A stretch of 64,000 nt of DNA from Bacteroidaceae bacterium (GTDB lineage Bacteria > Bacteroidota > Bacteroidia > Bacteroidales > Bacteroidaceae). The position numbers and the translations under genes are program-made. Positions 63,981 to 64,000 of this stretch are shown here, one piece after another; the stretch's first letter is position 1; every line of letters begins with the position of its first letter. The notes below the pieces were generated by a model, which made no database searches, was not told the DNA's origin, and saw only the letters and a program-made list of their open reading frames with translations. The stretch spans positions 1 to 64,000 of the forward strand of contig JAFSRW010000073.1 of NCBI GenBank assembly GCA_017445925.1, written 5' to 3'.

Positions 63981-64000
63981 GGTCCTTTTTTATAAAAATT

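Overview
The window looks like chromosome of a Bacteroidales bacterium close to Prevotella/Segatella. The evidence is the giant SprA/Sov protein of type IX secretion (T9SS), secreted proteins ending in YDLSGRK...GIYIVNGKK-type tails, a BspA-like leucine-rich repeat protein, GH97/GH78/GH43 enzymes, promoters with a TAnnTTTG -7 box, and start regions without Shine-Dalgarno sequences. No rRNA, tRNA, CRISPR array, transposase or phage gene was recognised. The genes I call are intact; only the gene at the left edge is cut by the window.

Layout. 1-5201 (minus): a tight three-gene operon with a small unknown protein, a C10 (streptopain-like) protease and a secreted MBG-repeat protein, preceded by an unusually long and structured leader (about 5244-5484). 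5748-7238: a membrane-anchored unknown. 7399-8765 (minus): ruvA-cysQ. 8880-16637: sprA. 16686-19262 (minus): GH78 rhamnosidase. 19469-20059: a lipoprotein. 20129-25120 (minus): a redox-flavoured envelope cluster (TlpA-like thioredoxin, DUF6029 barrel, Omp28-like lipoprotein, small secreted protein, second Omp28-like protein). 25269-27385: DUF1080 hydrolase plus Tat-exported Gfo/Idh oxidoreductase, a likely 3-keto-glycoside pair. 27501-33552 (minus): FAS1 lipoprotein and a CotH/lamin-tail protein. 33708-37990: GH97, a DMT transporter, a CE1 esterase. 38146-42081: MFS transporter, AraC regulator, TonB-dependent receptor. 42173-47645: Gfo/Idh, Tex, GH43-like enzyme. 47745-53032 (minus): M6 protease, three small or medium membrane proteins, BspA-like protein. 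53239-55319: YidB-like protein, ECF sigma factor, anti-sigma-like protein. 55426-61363 (minus): RND efflux operon (adaptor, pump, outer-membrane factor). 61404-63980 (minus): alpha-glucan phosphorylase.

How it fits together: most genes serve the cell envelope and glycan use. SprA is the outer-membrane channel through which proteins with the C-terminal tails seen here (C10 and M6 proteases, two proteins of the redox cluster) would be expected to leave the cell. The glycosidases, esterase, 3-keto pair and glucan phosphorylase handle external and stored carbohydrate.

The most unusual features are not protein genes: (i) the structured leader of the protease operon, with two mutually exclusive or pseudoknotted long-range stems; (ii) arrays of mini-hairpins separated by a GATAACTCC-type spacer, found before two unrelated genes; and (iii) short AT-rich satellites that sit at gene junctions and also run into coding sequence, especially into linkers beside the T9SS-type tails, a signal peptide and the end of an efflux pump.
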